64,000 nucleotides of DNA from Isoetes taiwanensis (lineage: Eukaryota > Streptophyta > Lycopodiopsida > Isoetales > Isoetaceae): NCBI GenBank assembly GCA_021234155.1, contig JAJEKV010000004.1:9422109-9486108 (forward strand). Direction: 5' to 3'. Shown piece after piece: positions 53,524 to 64,000 of the stretch. The stretch's first letter is position 1; each line of letters starts with the position of its first letter. The translations under genes and the position numbers were made by a program. The notes under the pieces are model-generated. The model made no database searches and was not told the origin of the DNA. It saw only the letters and a list, made by a program, of their open reading frames with translations.

Positions 53524-54559
53524 CCACAGGTATTAGTTGTGCATGTTTGTCTTGCACAGGGATATTGATTGTGCCAAGGCTGCCTGATAGTAGCAGGCGA
53601 CCTCTCCGTGCCCCTCTTTCCAATGCACTCATTGAAGACAGAGTAGCGCTGGTATCTTGGCAAGTAGGTAACCTATGTCCTACATGCTCCCACGTTTGAT
53701 GAGGTCCATATTTGCAGCAACTGAGTTGAGACTATCTCTCTTCTCCCATGGGAAGCCTCGACAACTCTAGGAGGTCATGCAGAGGCACAATTCTTATTTG
53801 CAATTCAGTGGAGACTACACAAGGAGGGGCCGTAGAGGTAGAGGTAGATGCAGTGTGCAAGCAGCAGCCGATGCAGGGGCGGTGGAGGTGGAGGCTGCAT
53901 GTGGTATGCAAGTAGTGGTAGGTGAAGCAACAGGGGCAGGTTGTGAGCTTGTGGTGGGTGCAGCAGTGGCATGGGCTGGAATGACTGGGGCTTCAACAGT
54001 AGGGCCCTGAGAGTTTGCATCACTTGCGGCAGTGGCCGGAATATTTGCATCTTGCCCCGGATCAGTCCTGCAACTCCTCCTTGTTTTCGGATGCTCTTAA
54101 CCTTGTCTAACTCATGCCTGTGGTCTTCTTGCTGTGCATGAGTCAGATCTCGGTCTATATATAGGGCGGCCCCTTGTAGTTGCCTTCCCTGACACAGAAT
54201 GACTGCTCGCTCTTGTGCATCTCCGATCATGAATATGGCTATCTAGGGGCAGTTAGGATGCTGGGCTCCATGGCAGCTTGTTCTAACAATACATATGGGT
54301 GTATGGAATGTCATCGTAAGGATCTATATCTGAAGCCGGTGGATGAGGTTCTCTCCCACCTCCTCTCCTAGGCCATGCACTACCAGATTGTGGCTCCTTC
54401 GTCTCCGCTCTTGGAGCTCTTTGATGGTCGGATCGGCAAGTGTTGCTTGTGGCTGGCATGGCATTGGATATGGCCTGCGCTGGGGCAGTGGTGATATTGA
54501 ACATCTTGTTGATGCAGTTGTGGATGGCCTTGATTGATGTCATGTAGCCTGTTGGGCGT

Positions 54560-55040
54560 GTCGAATTGCCTTGACCTGTGTGCTAGCCTCTCTCCTTTCT
54601 GGAGCCAGGAGCTCAGCTCCTATTGGACTCGCTGTTCTCTTGCTAGTCATATATACACCATTGTAGCTGCTCATGAGCCTCTGAATGGAGGCCTTTGCCT
54701 TGCTTGGAGAGAGGTGCCCGCAGCTCTTGCAATTCGCGATCTCTAGCAACGGAGTTGTGCTCGAGTTTCTACAAGTGGGTGTCCGGGCCAGGGTCCTTCT
54801 ATGGTGTCTCTACTCTAGAGAGCTCTCAAATAGCATCATGATGGCAGCCTCCTAAACTTCTGATTGAAGGCGGGAGATGATTGCCACTGTTTCCTATTCC
54901 GCATATTGCCTGTCCTGTGTCATGGCTTCCATGGTGGTGGAGAGGGAGTCCATATGAGTCCGCAGGTCGACGAGACCCTGCTTCTCTTATTGCCGCTCAA
55001 AGTGCACTAAGAGGAGACCATCTTTTCACAAAAATCTCAC
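54560..55040. other. Unassigned; possibly LINE 5' region
   Basis: No recognisable coding motif; base composition is like the LINE to its left, so it may be the LINE's 5' part. Confidence 0.35.
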
Positions 55041-55047
55041 AGGCTTT

Positions 55048-55414
55048 TCATAATTTCTCGCTATATTTTTCCATCTTTCTCATTTCAACCTCTTTCAAGC
55101 TATGGCGATGACATTCTGTAGCTCCTTCTGTGCCTCTGGCTATGTATCTCTCAGATTTGGCTCTTTCGATTGGCGCATGTGATGAGTAAACAGACGACGG
55201 TGGTGGTGGGCATCTGGCCCTTTCAACTGGAACTGGAGAAGAATAAACCAGAGGAGAAGGGTATGAAAGTGGAGGAGGAGGAGATCTGGCTCGTTCCACA
55301 GGTGCTGGAGATGAAGAAATGGGAGGGGAGTAACTGTAAACTGGTGGAGATCTAGCTCGTTCAACTGTAAACAGCTCGTTCAACTGGTGCCGGGGACGAT
55401 GAAACTTTCGCCAT
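55048..55414 (-). pseudogene. Pro-rich repeat ORF (ERARSPPPP units), possibly decayed
   Basis: Four or five repeats of a 20-25-residue unit with VERARSPPPP and YSSPVPVERA read out on the minus strand, then an ending ERYIARGTEGATECHRHSL. An ATG at about 55414 (MAKVSSSPAPVERAVYS) leads to an early stop because a GTTGAACGAGC segment is duplicated. The unit resembles extensin- or linker-type Pro-rich sequences; no signal peptide is evident. It could equally be translated minisatellite. Confidence 0.35.
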
Positions 55415-55724
55415 CACCGATTTGATCTCTGAAGAGTCGTTCCGGCAGATCCAATCCTGTCACTACTGTCGGATTTGCTTCTAGTGCGCTTCTAGAGGAT
55501 TTTTATTTATCAGGTCTGTTGCTGATTTAGATTTGGCAAGAGCTCCAGAGTTGAATTAAATAGAGCTTCAAATTCGCCATACCTTCTAAAAAAGCTCCAC
55601 CATAGCCTTTAAGAAGCTCTGCCATTCCCTTTCTTCCCTTTCAACGGATTCGTGGTTGCAGATCTGCCGGAAACCAGAGTGGTTTCTCCTTTCCAAGTGG
55701 TACAACAAGATCTGCGGCACAAAG

Positions 55725-55835
55725 GTGTACCAAATTTTAAAATTCAAATATTGGGGAAAAAAAAGCGGGATATAAGGTGTGTACCAAATTTCAAAATTCA
55801 AGTATTGGGGGGAAAAAAAAGTGGGGTATAAGAAA
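55725..55835. repeat. Tandem duplication (GTGTACCAAATTTYAAAATTC)
   Basis: Two units of about 63 bases, each GTGTACCAAATT, AAAATTCAARTATTGGGG, an A-run and GGRTATAAG. Confidence 0.8.
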
Positions 55836-55933
55836 CAATTAAATAAGTCTTCAAAATGAGTCTTGAAAATAAGTCACGTGGAGTGAGTCTTGAAGTTGTC
55901 ATAATATTTATATAGTGCATTATTATTAGTTGT

Positions 55934-55999
55934 AAGGAAGGAAGGAAGGAAGGAAGGAAGGTATTTTTATCGTCTACGGAGACCAATCGGTCTAAAGGG
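55934..55999 (-). mobile_element. Orphan 3' end of the same LINE family
   Basis: On the minus strand TAGACCGATTGGTCTCCG, then TAGACGATAAAAATACC and a (TTCC)n run repeat the 3' tail of the LINE copy at 61280-62380. Only the tail is present, a strongly 5'-truncated insertion. Confidence 0.7.
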
Positions 56000-56334
56000 T
56001 AAGTAAGTTGATAGGGTAAACTATTTTTCAATTGTTATAATGTGCATTATAGGTGCATATGTTGCTATTTATATGTGCATTAGGCATCACTCTTTAAATA
56101 GCTAAATATGAGCCCAATGGTCCCCTCTTCATACAACTATATGGTCCATTAGAAAGGGGAGGGTTCATTAGATATGGTATCCATTACATAATACATGGGG
56201 AGGATCTATTTATCATAGAAAATACATAGGAAATTTATGGATAAACATTGACATATTAAAAAAGGGAGAGGGTCTATTTTTTCATATATGTATACATAGA
56301 AAACGCATACGATATGTTGTGTATTAGAACTGCA

Positions 56335-56865
56335 TTTCTCTACCTGAGGTGTCTTTCTCGACTCGCAAGTCGAGAAAGGCCCTCAAAAGTGCGTTTCTCG
56401 ACCCTCGAAACTGCATTTCTCGACCCTCAGAACTAAGTTTCTCGACCCTCAGAACTGCGTTTTTCACCTTGAGCTGCCTTTCTCGACTCGTGAGTCGAGA
56501 AAGACCCTCAGAACTGTGTTTCTCGATTCTTGGAACTGGATTTCTCACCCTGACCTGTCTTTCTCGACTCGCGAGTCGAGGAAGGCTCTCAGAAATGCGT
56601 TTCTTGACCCTCAGAACTCCATTTTTCACCTTGAGCTGCTTTTCTCGATTCGCGAGTCGAGAAAGGCCCAATGAACTGCTTTCTCGACCCTCAGAACTGC
56701 ATTTTTCATCATGAGCTGTCTTTCTCACTCGCGAGTCGAGAAAGGCCCTCAAAACCCCTTTTTTTCCCACTTAAAAGCAAAGGGTAAAAAGTTTTTTTTT
56801 TTTTTTTTTTTTTTTTTTCTCTAAGCTACTTCTTGACTCGCGAGTCGAGAAAGGGCCTCAGACCT
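56335..56865. repeat. Palindromic minisatellite (TCTCGACTCGCGAGTCGAGA)
   Basis: Six to seven units of 50-120 bases each contain CTCGACTCGCGAGTCGAG, a near-perfect palindrome. They alternate with CTCGACCCTCAGAACTGC and TTTTTCACCTTGAGCTG segments. Open frames on both strands here are by-products of the periodicity. A T-run of about 30 bases (56789-56818) interrupts the last units. Confidence 0.9.
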
Positions 56866-56879
56866 ACTTTCTTCAGAAA

Positions 56880-57480
56880 TGGCCCTTAGAACTGGTTGTT
56901 TTCTTATTTGTATTATCTGTAGCATCACTTGCATTAACTTGATTTTGCCTTTCCCAGTACAGATCACGAACAGAAAGGACATGATCAAGAGCCATGGAAA
57001 GACTCGTTCATTGAAGAAAGAGGAGGAGAAGAGGTTGGTGACATGTATTGGTCAGGTCAGCGTGTTCAGATTTCTATTCTCTTTAAGTTGCTCTCGTGGC
57101 TTGGAACACCTCGGACCTTGCTCTGCATGCTGTTCCCAGTAGCTAGTCTGTGTACGAAGATAATGTAATATTTGTTCCACCCCGACCATCATGGTATCTT
57201 CAACCACTATAAAATACAATGTAATGAAACTATTTATGAATAAAAATTCAGGGCAGATCAGCACTTTGTTTACAGAGAGATAGCATTTTCATTAGTTTTA
57301 GCTGTGCTCTTTATCTTCTCGACTCGCTAACCAAGAAAAATAGACCACTTAATGTTCCTTAACATTTTCTTTCTCAGAGGAAAACAGACATCTTCTAAAG
57401 CAATAATGCGATTTTAAAAGTTTCCCTCGTCCTTTTTGTGGGAATGGCATGAGACCCACTTTAATTAAATGCGACTTCTA
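56880..57480. other. Non-coding spacer
   Basis: No supported gene; one short plus-strand frame (56879-57142) has no recognisable domain. Confidence 0.4.
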
Positions 57481-57540
57481 GGCATATTCTAGCATATGCT
57501 CAGAATATGCCAAAAACCAGCATGAACGAGAGTTTGCCCC
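57480..57540 (-). repeat. Dispersed GGGTTGCCCC repeat, copy 3
   Basis: On the minus strand: GGGGCAAACTCTCGTTCATG, CTGGTTTTTGGCATATTC, then GAGCATATGC. Confidence 0.65.
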
Positions 57541-57695
57541 TTCTCTCAGATTCAGTAGAAAAGCAGCAAGAATGCATCGATTTTGGCGGTGCCGGTTAGC
57601 TGGTTTGGACAGCGGTCGCCCAGCAATACTGGCGACCGACAGTTTACAGGCGAGCGCCAGTTTGAAGCAGTTTCCAGCATAATCTAGACATATTC

Positions 57696-58277
57696 ACACA
57701 AATCATTAACATCCAACATATAAAAATTAAATCCCCCAACACATAAAAACCATTGACATTAACAACCAACTCATAACTACCATTCACATTAATTAACACA
57801 ACCATTGGGTTCAACACATTTAAATTAAAATCCCCCTTAAACCCCCTTTGATTTGGGTGCATATTCACACGGGGGGTGATGTAGGGCAGCGAGAGCCCTC
57901 ATAATTGTATTTTGCACGTACGAAATCAACACCATATAGTATTCCGCTTGAAATCTTATAGTATTTTGCGAATCTTGTTATACAGTATAGCAAATTTTGT
58001 ACTTGCATACCCCACAAACGAGGAACTTTACGTACGGTGTAGATTAAGGAATAAGGGCTGAATATGCCTATCCAACAGCTCTCGTTGCCCGGAGTCACCC
58101 CCCGTGTGAATATGCACCCAAATCAAAGGGGGTTTAAGGGGGATTTTAATTTAAATGTGTTGAACCCAATGGTTGTGTTAATTAATGTGAATGGTAGTTA
58201 TGAGTTGGTTGTTAATGTCAATGGTTTTTATGTGTTGGGGGATTTAATTTTTATATGTTGGATGTTAATGATTTGTG
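57696..58277. repeat. Foldback element with 200-base arms
   Basis: 57696-57897 and 58078-58277 are inverse copies with only a few differences, separated by 180 bases. Both arms contain the same frame (MHPNQRGFKGDFNLNVLNPM), which is a consequence of the repeat and not evidence for a gene. Right of the element, GGCCCCTTCGGGGCC (58298-58312) is a separate perfect hairpin. Confidence 0.85.
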
Positions 58278-58329
58278 TTGCAAAAAATTTTTTTTGGCCC
58301 CTTCGGGGCCTTAGGGACGTCACCCCCCC

Positions 58330-59265
58330 CTCCCCGGTGTGACAAAAATTTTAGAATTCAAACCAGAAAAAAACTAGAATTCATTTGAGGCTTTCATCAC
58401 CTGTATCATTTGAATTTGATCACAATAAAACAAATAGAACATAAGTAAAAGTTACCATAAAGATAGAGCATATTGATCCCATTATTCTGAAAGTCATAAA
58501 GTTTGCAACACCCATACACAAACATTTTTCAACTGGAATTTAACAGCAGCCTTTGGCCTCCATGGATTCTTGTGGTGAGAAACCAAAGTGGGAAACTTTT
58601 CTGCTTGTTAGCACAAGGATCTAGAAGCCTTGGAATTTGCTTAATAACTGCCTCAAAATCTAAAAATGCATGGTAATTTTTTGCAAGCTTCATTCGGAAT
58701 GAGCCATAAAACAATATCCAATAGCGCAATCCTGTATTAATCAGCTGGTAGGATGTGAAAGCTTATCAAACCCGGCCGAAAAATTGCTGTTTTAGCATAG
58801 ATAACTTAACCAAACATATCCATATTATACACTATCAAAAAGATCTCGGAGAGAGCTTTCCAACGCAATAAAAATCATCTTAAACAGAGCTCTGGATCAA
58901 AAGTTATGATAAGAAACGTGTTGCCGGTGGGGAAATTGCACTACATGCGCCCTTCAAGCCCTTCATGTGCCCATTATGCACCACACAAACAAAAAGAGGG
59001 CTTTTGTTGTGAACCATTGGTTGTTGAGGGCTAAAATCAATGGCCCTTCATGTGCCCATTATGCACCACATGCACAAAAAAAGGGCTTTTGTTGTGAGCC
59101 ATTGGTTGTTGACCATTGAAAAAAAAAGGCTAAAATCAATGGCTCAGAAATGGTGCACTCTAGATGTACGCATTAATACATCCATTTGAATACATCACAA
59201 AATCATAGGAAAACCTTAGTGAAAAGCGTCCAAAAACACAAAGAAAACCCCCTGTTATTATGCTA
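58330..59265. other. Non-coding, includes a 90-base tandem duplication
   Basis: CCCTTCATGTGCCCATTATG to GCCATTGGTTGTTGA-type units lie at 58958-59040 and 59042-59118. No gene is visible. Confidence 0.55.
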
Positions 59266-59340
59266 CATATTCTAGCATATGCACAGAATATGCCGAAAAC
59301 TAGCATGAACGAGGGTTTGCCCCCTAGGGGCAACCCAAAA
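59265..59340 (-). repeat. Dispersed GGGTTGCCCC repeat, copy 4
   Basis: On the minus strand: GGGTTGCCCCTAGGGGGC, AAACCCTCGTTCATGCTAG, TTTTCGGCATATTC. It is the best match to copy 1. Confidence 0.7.
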
Positions 59341-59359
59341 AGGAGGACAAAGGCCTATA

Positions 59360-61250
59360 CTTCATTGGCAAATGATGGCACTAGATTGCGCATTCACATC
59401 AATTTCGTCTTCGAATCCGTGAAATCAATGTAAGTTCTTTGCATCTATCTATTGCTCTTTAGCATTTGTAGCATATCATCCCAGTTTTTGATGGTTTTGT
59501 TATGAGTATTAAATAGACCAATTTTATGATTAGATTATTCCAAGTTCTGAGGTTAGATCATGCAAAGTTTGGCTATTTCATCTGCTCTTATTCTAATCCT
59601 CTCATGAATTTCTAAAGTTAAGCAAGCTTATCTTGGTACTCAGTATACCAGATCCAAGAAATCATATACTGCACTAGGACCCCCATCTCATGAGAGGATT
59701 TCAATGCAAATTTTATACTTTTTGGATTTACTTAATATCCGAGCTTCATGCGGAGAAACCTTACCAATACTAATAGTTAAACTTAGTTTGTCTCCCTCAA
59801 ATATTACATTCATCTGTCGATGCCTTGTTGTTAAAGTAGTTAATAAATGACTTGTCTCCAAGCTTAGCAGATAATGAAACTTTAGCAGATACTATCCAAG
59901 GAAGTACAGCAGATGCTAGTGTAAATCTTGAGCAGTTGAGACAAAGAAGATGAGTTATCTTAGATCTAGCATACAAGGTATTTAAATATAAAAGGATTCT
60001 GCTGTAAGCATAAGCAGGAAAATACATACAAGAACCGTTGTATCTATCAACATTAGAAATATCAAGCGAGCTTTTAAAAATAATTTAGAAACTGAAACCC
60101 TAGGTATTAACAACTGCTGTAAAACCTGATACATCATGGTCAGTAATGGATGCTATTTGTAAAACAAGTAGAGCCTTTCCTTGTATCACAAGAAAGTTCT
60201 TGCTCAAAAGTTACTTAAAGATTAAATAGAAATGTTAACATTACTGAAAAGGAATTTAGATGATATGCATGGATCTAGCTGGTGATGCCCTCAAACTATA
60301 GCAACTAAATACTGACCTATTAAACTAATTCTCTTCGATTTGAATGGAGTTCTTTTGAAGACCTTCTCCAAGGCAAAGTACCATGCTGCATCTCCTTGCT
60401 CCAAATTTTTTTGGCATAGCACAAATATTTTGGACTATTTCTCCATCCTAATTCACCCATTGGTTCTTCTTTCCCACCTTTTCTCTGATCTTGATCCTTG
60501 CCGCAGTCCTGCTCATTGTTTGTTGGATCACAAACTTCTGCATTCTCTTTCTTTGCATATCAGACATCACCACTATAATAACTTGACACATCACTCCCAT
60601 ATACTTTTTTCTATTCGACTAACTCATTGGCACTATATCTAGTTGCAATGTTCGTCAACACTTTGTCAACTACTTCCTCTTCACTTGTGTCATTCCAAAT
60701 TGCAATCAAGCTGCTATGTCTCTGCAAACATCTCTTGATAGCTATTAGGGTTCAATAAGCTTTCTAGATGATTAAAATGTAACTTTTCAGGCTATTATAT
60801 ACAGGCCACATAATATATTCTAACCTTTTTTCAGGCAGTGATTAAAGCATTAATCATTAGCTTTTGCCCCAAAGTATTTTTTGAAACATTAACCTTTATA
60901 TCTCTTACCCCTAAGGCTGGAAAATAAGACCAACATTACTAATATATACTCCATTAAATATTGCCACACAGTCTAGTTTATACCTTCAAAAATTCTTTAA
61001 ACCATTGGCCATTAACTTGGCTTTAAGGTATTCTAATCACTACTAGTTAACTTATTCCTCAAAAATTCCTTTAGTAAGAGAAACTATGACAACACATGTT
61101 ATTCTAATATGTCTTATTTGAATATTGATCAATAGGATACTAGAAAATTTTGAAGAATTAAAGCAACATCACTAACAGAGAATGTACCCTGGACGAGGCC
61201 CAAGTATTAATTTAAGGCCCCTCGAAACCCACAATTGTCTATTGGAAAGA
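59360..61250. other. Non-coding, AT-rich
   Basis: Only short frames without domains (for example 60340-60642). Confidence 0.5.
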
Positions 61251-61279
61251 ACTTCATGCTAGAATAATGTAGGTGAAAC

Positions 61280-62380
61280 GTATTAGTTTATTAAGGCATC
61301 CGGACACAAGGCATGTTCAAGAATGTCCTTTCGAGGTTTGGGGCCCGGTCGTCTCTTTGGCGACCTGGAATGACTTGGAGCAGGTGCAGAAGGCATTTTT
61401 GGCACAGGTACTTGGGGTGAAACCTTCAGTCCCCTATCAGATTCTGCTGCAGGAAACTGGATTCTTGCCGCTTCAGCGGGCAGCCCTTGATAGACACATC
61501 GTCTATTTTCAAAAAGTGGTTAATATGGGTGATGCTCGGCTCCCGCACCTGGCTTACGCTGTGGCAATGGGCCCGCAGCGGCTCAGGGCCTGTTGGAGGG
61601 GTAAGAGAGATCAGTGGTCCGCCCGGATGGAACGTCAGAGAGCCTGAGATGCGTGTCTGGTGGACCACGAGGCCGATCGCGTGACAGCTGTGGGAGTACA
61701 CGGGCGCTTGCTTCCTTGGCAAGCTCACGGGACCCCGGCCTCTAGAGCAGGTCAAGGCGGCCCATTACAAGGAGCACGTCAACCCCGCGTTGGCGGGGCC
61801 TGCAGGCTCTACTGCGTTCCCGGCTGCCCGAAAAGCGCAGACTCATTGCCTCCATTCGCCACGGGGCCCACCATCGCCGCGATCGAAGCCCGGGCGAGGT
61901 GGATTGGGAGCCCCCGCCAGACGTGCTCTGTCGGTCTTTGTCCGACGGGTGCCATTGAGGATGAGTCTCACACTTTCCAGAGTTGCCCAGCATTCAGTCA
62001 GATCTGGGCCAGATACGTTCCCTTAGTACGGCCGGACTTGCCCCTACATTTGCTGATAAACACACCGTCGAGACGTGCTCGGGGTCGTTACATTCGTGAG
62101 GTACTTGGATCTGCGAGCCCACCTTTGCCCTCTTTGGGCCCGCACGATCAGGCACTACGGGTACGGTACATGAGTGTACATATTTGTGTGTTTTTGCATT
62201 TCGTGATATTGAACGGTTTGTCACAGGTGATTCGCCGGTTTTTCCCCTCAAAACTCTTGGGCGGTTTTTTTAATCCGGTAGTAATCTCTTTGTCGCTTTT
62301 ATATTGGGTCCCATAGACCGATTGGTCTCCGTGGACGATAAAAATACCTTCCTTACTTCCTTCCTTCCTTTACACCATTC
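61280..62380 (+). mobile_element. LINE fragment (3' end of pol) with (TTCC)n tail
   Basis: Frames 61273-61647 and 61660-62316 encode the post-RT region seen in the minus-strand LINE. VQKAFLAQVLGVKPSVPYQI, LLQETGFLPLQRAALDRHIV and YFQK align with VHKAFLARAVRVKSTVPYQI and its continuation. EDESHTFQSCPAFSQIWARY aligns with ENECHTLQGCPTYDQIWTRC. The copy lacks endonuclease and the RT palm (5'-truncated). The 3' end is GTCCCATAGACCGATTGG, TCTCCGTGGACGATAAAAA, TACC and a (TTCC)n microsatellite. Confidence 0.75.
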
Positions 62381-62407
62381 AAACTAACACAAATACGCTA
62401 TTACGCA

Positions 62408-62570
62408 AGTGATACATTATCAAACGTCAAACCTTAATAATGGAACCTTGATAGGTTTGGAATCAAAGAAATGTTTGCGAGGCCAAGTGGGGATACATTA
62501 TGAAACGTTAAACTTTAATAATGGGTTCAACCCTAACAATTTGGAATCAAAGAAATGTTCGGGCAGCTGT
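62408..62570. repeat. Tandem duplication, about 85-95-base unit
   Basis: GGAATCAAAGAAATGTT and ATACATTATSAAACGT..AAACYTTAATAATGG recur in the same order. Confidence 0.7.
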
Positions 62571-62579
62571 AATAAATAT

Positions 62580-63170
62580 ATTTGTTGTATAATGTAATGA
62601 TGACCACCACCACAATTCTATAATATGTTAGGGATAAGATGATTATTATTAACGTAAAGTTTGGGTTCCTACAATTCTGAAATATTCGCCAATCCTGGAC
62701 TGCCACGTGTACATAATTCAATTTCGGAATTGTTCATTAGTTGCAAAATTTTTTGTTAGTTCAATTCTTGCAAATTTAGTTGCACTTGCAAATTTAGTTG
62801 CAAATTTCCAGTAACACTGTATTCAATATTGTAATTAATCAAAAACTCAGGAACACTGTAATTAATCAAAAAGAACAAAAAGAATTGTAATTAATCTGTT
62901 ATTAAACAAAAAGAACACAGGAAAATTGTAATTAATCAGGAACACCGTATTCAACTTGCAAAAAGGTACACAAAGGATCAAGTTCAGATCATCAAAAATC
63001 AAGTTTAGATCATCAAAGGATCAGGTTCAGATCATCAACTTCAGGTATCAATCTTACAATTACTTCCTATTTCTCATCATAGTCAGCATCACATCATTTA
63101 GCTCTTCACGAGAAATACATGGCATGACAATGTTGCAGTTCTGAAACGAGCCACCTGTAAGGCTCTCCAC
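62580..63170. other. Non-coding with short direct repeats
   Basis: GCAAATTTAGTTGCA, AATTGTAATTAATC and AGATCATCAAAGGATCA motifs recur several times; no gene. Confidence 0.5.
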
Positions 63171-63176
63171 ATTCAC

Positions 63177-63527
63177 CTACATATCCATAGCCTTCCTCAC
63201 AACTGGATTGGTCTCAGACAATATATCAAGATCTTTGTTCAACTGTATGTTGGCAGACTCCAATGCACTAACAGAGAAGATTGGCTTAACTACCTGACCT
63301 GAAGATACTTTGACAATGGAACTAGAAGATGGGATCTGCAGGCTGTCTAACAAGCCACCAATAGCAGAACTGATAGTAGAACTGGAAGTACCTGGTTTAG
63401 TTTGACGATCCAACTCATCTAACTTCTCCAACTCTTTGGTATAAACCTCCTCGTACATTCTCCTCTTCCCGTTCTTGTCAAACGGCTTACTCACAACAGG
63501 CATAGCACACTTTTGTTGCACTTCCAT
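63177..63527 (-). CDS. Unrecognised 116-codon ORF
   Basis: The minus-strand frame starts MEVQQKCAMPVVSKPFDKNG and contains a charged helix (YEEVYTKELEKLDELDRQTK) and a Ser-rich segment. The upstream bases (T-rich, ending GACAAG) could be a splice acceptor, and TAGGTGAATG directly after the last codons could hold a donor, so it may be an internal exon. I cannot assign a family. Confidence 0.35.
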   Translation of the reverse strand: MEVQQKCAMPVVSKPFDKNGKRRMYEEVYTKELEKLDELDRQTKPGTSSSTISSAIGGLLDSLQIPSSSSIVKVSSGQVVKPIFSVSALESANIQLNKDLDILSETNPVVRKAMDM

Positions 63528-63637
63528 ATTCTTGTCATACGTACAACAAAAGAAAATTTTAAGTTAGAACAAATAGATAAAACTGAATTCACAAATAGAC
63601 TTGGAAATTACCTGCTATCAGGATACAATATCTAGCA

Positions 63638-63690
63638 TGGGCGATGGGCGATGGGCGATGGACGAGGAGGCAATGGGCGATGGGCGATGT
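63638..63690. repeat. (GGGCGAT)n short minisatellite
   Basis: Seven-base units GGGCGAT occur in two blocks separated by GGACGAGGAGGCAAT. Confidence 0.8.
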
Positions 63691-64000
63691 CTTAACCTGG
63701 TGGGCAATGTCAGGTAGGTGTACACACCCATGCAAGTATTCAATCATAGGTATGGATATAGTAGATGCATAGATGGTACCGTGTTAAAATGCGAGTTCGG
63801 GGGAAAGAAAGAAAGGGTCTTCGATCAACAGGGGATAAATATCCTCGGAATGCTCATCAACACTTATCAATACTGATATAGTAGCGGATTGGATCAAGGA
63901 TTACAACCAGCTCTAAGAATTACGGTATGATCACAGGCAGGATGATCGAAATAACAGGAGGACACAGAGAAATACGGTCGAAAGGGGAAATTAGAATTTA

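Larger units (their letters stand above)
50284..54550 (-). mobile_element. APE-type LINE, degenerate, minus strand
   Basis: Reading right to left: an ORF1-like end (LYIDRDLTHAQQEDHRHELD near 54110), an apurinic-type endonuclease (ACYFPYAESNFY, RVMLVEDFNARTG near 53350, SVVDYVLVAEQNMHV near 53090), RT (FRQECPLSPTLFGLYIDQLE and YANDVGLLA near 51690-51840, the YADD-type box as YAND), and a C-terminal Cys/His segment (ENECHTLQGCPTYDQIWTRC, 50730-50790). It closes with GTCCCATAGGCC..ATTG..CTCCGTGGA and a (TATTC)n tail. Frames 50590-51081, 51020-51520, 51270-51677, 51604-51861, 52969-53175, 53228-53488 and 53805-54230 are its pieces. Numerous frameshifts make it inactive. Confidence 0.8.

Noticed and set aside
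56324-56770. 148-codon minus-strand ORF and 121-codon plus-strand ORF
   Set aside because: Both are by-products of the palindromic minisatellite with a unit length compatible with open frames.
57644-58342. Two homologous small proteins in opposite orientation
   Set aside because: The shared frame follows from the foldback arms; no start context or other evidence of coding.

Overview
The window looks like a repeat-rich, intergenic stretch of nuclear DNA from a land plant. It is AT-rich, plant-style Ty3/gypsy elements dominate, and there are relics of a plant LRR receptor-like gene and of a plant-type L-lactate dehydrogenase. CT-rich leaders and AAACCCTA-type motifs are also present. An intron-bearing Penelope-like element without a visible endonuclease points, weakly, to a non-seed lineage (lycophyte, fern or bryophyte). 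This is inference; the species cannot be named from the sequence.

Layout. (1) 1-6563, minus strand: a decayed Ty3/gypsy gag-pol runs off the left edge. Immediately upstream of its gag are two further minus-strand ORFs. One is a 485-codon protein of unknown family. The other is a long coiled-coil protein whose C-terminus is an unmistakable histone H3 tail plus histone fold. This is the most unusual object in the window. (2) 6870-13904, plus strand: a nearly full-length Penelope-like element (PLE) whose ORF is split by two candidate phase-0 introns. A second, partial copy follows head-to-tail (13905 onward). (3) 14252-28593: a 14.3-kb insertion in that second copy, bounded by the 5-bp duplication GCGGG. 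It consists of two Ty3/gypsy elements in head-to-head inverted orientation (minus-strand copy A, plus-strand copy B), and it carries an archaeal-type RNase H between protease and reverse transcriptase. (4) 28594-33097: the rest of the second PLE copy, broken by an apparent 3.9-kb inversion. (5) 34480-37540, plus strand: a decayed multi-exon locus ending in an Ulp1/adenain-like cysteine protease. (6) 38-47 kb: minisatellites, a MITE-like inverted repeat, a lactate dehydrogenase fragment and an LRR pseudogene. (7) 49-56 kb: an L1-type RT relic and a degenerate APE-endonuclease LINE (minus strand) with a microsatellite tail. (8) 56-64 kb: a palindromic minisatellite, a foldback element, a second LINE fragment of the same family and one short unassigned ORF.

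No intact ordinary host gene is evident. The coding content is mobile-element machinery and relics, and nesting gives a relative chronology: PLE tandem first, then the inverted gypsy dimer inside it. The candidate new biology is the histone H3 fusion beside a gypsy gag, the intron-retaining PLE tandem, and the single-insertion inverted gypsy dimer with a relocated archaeal-type RNase H.
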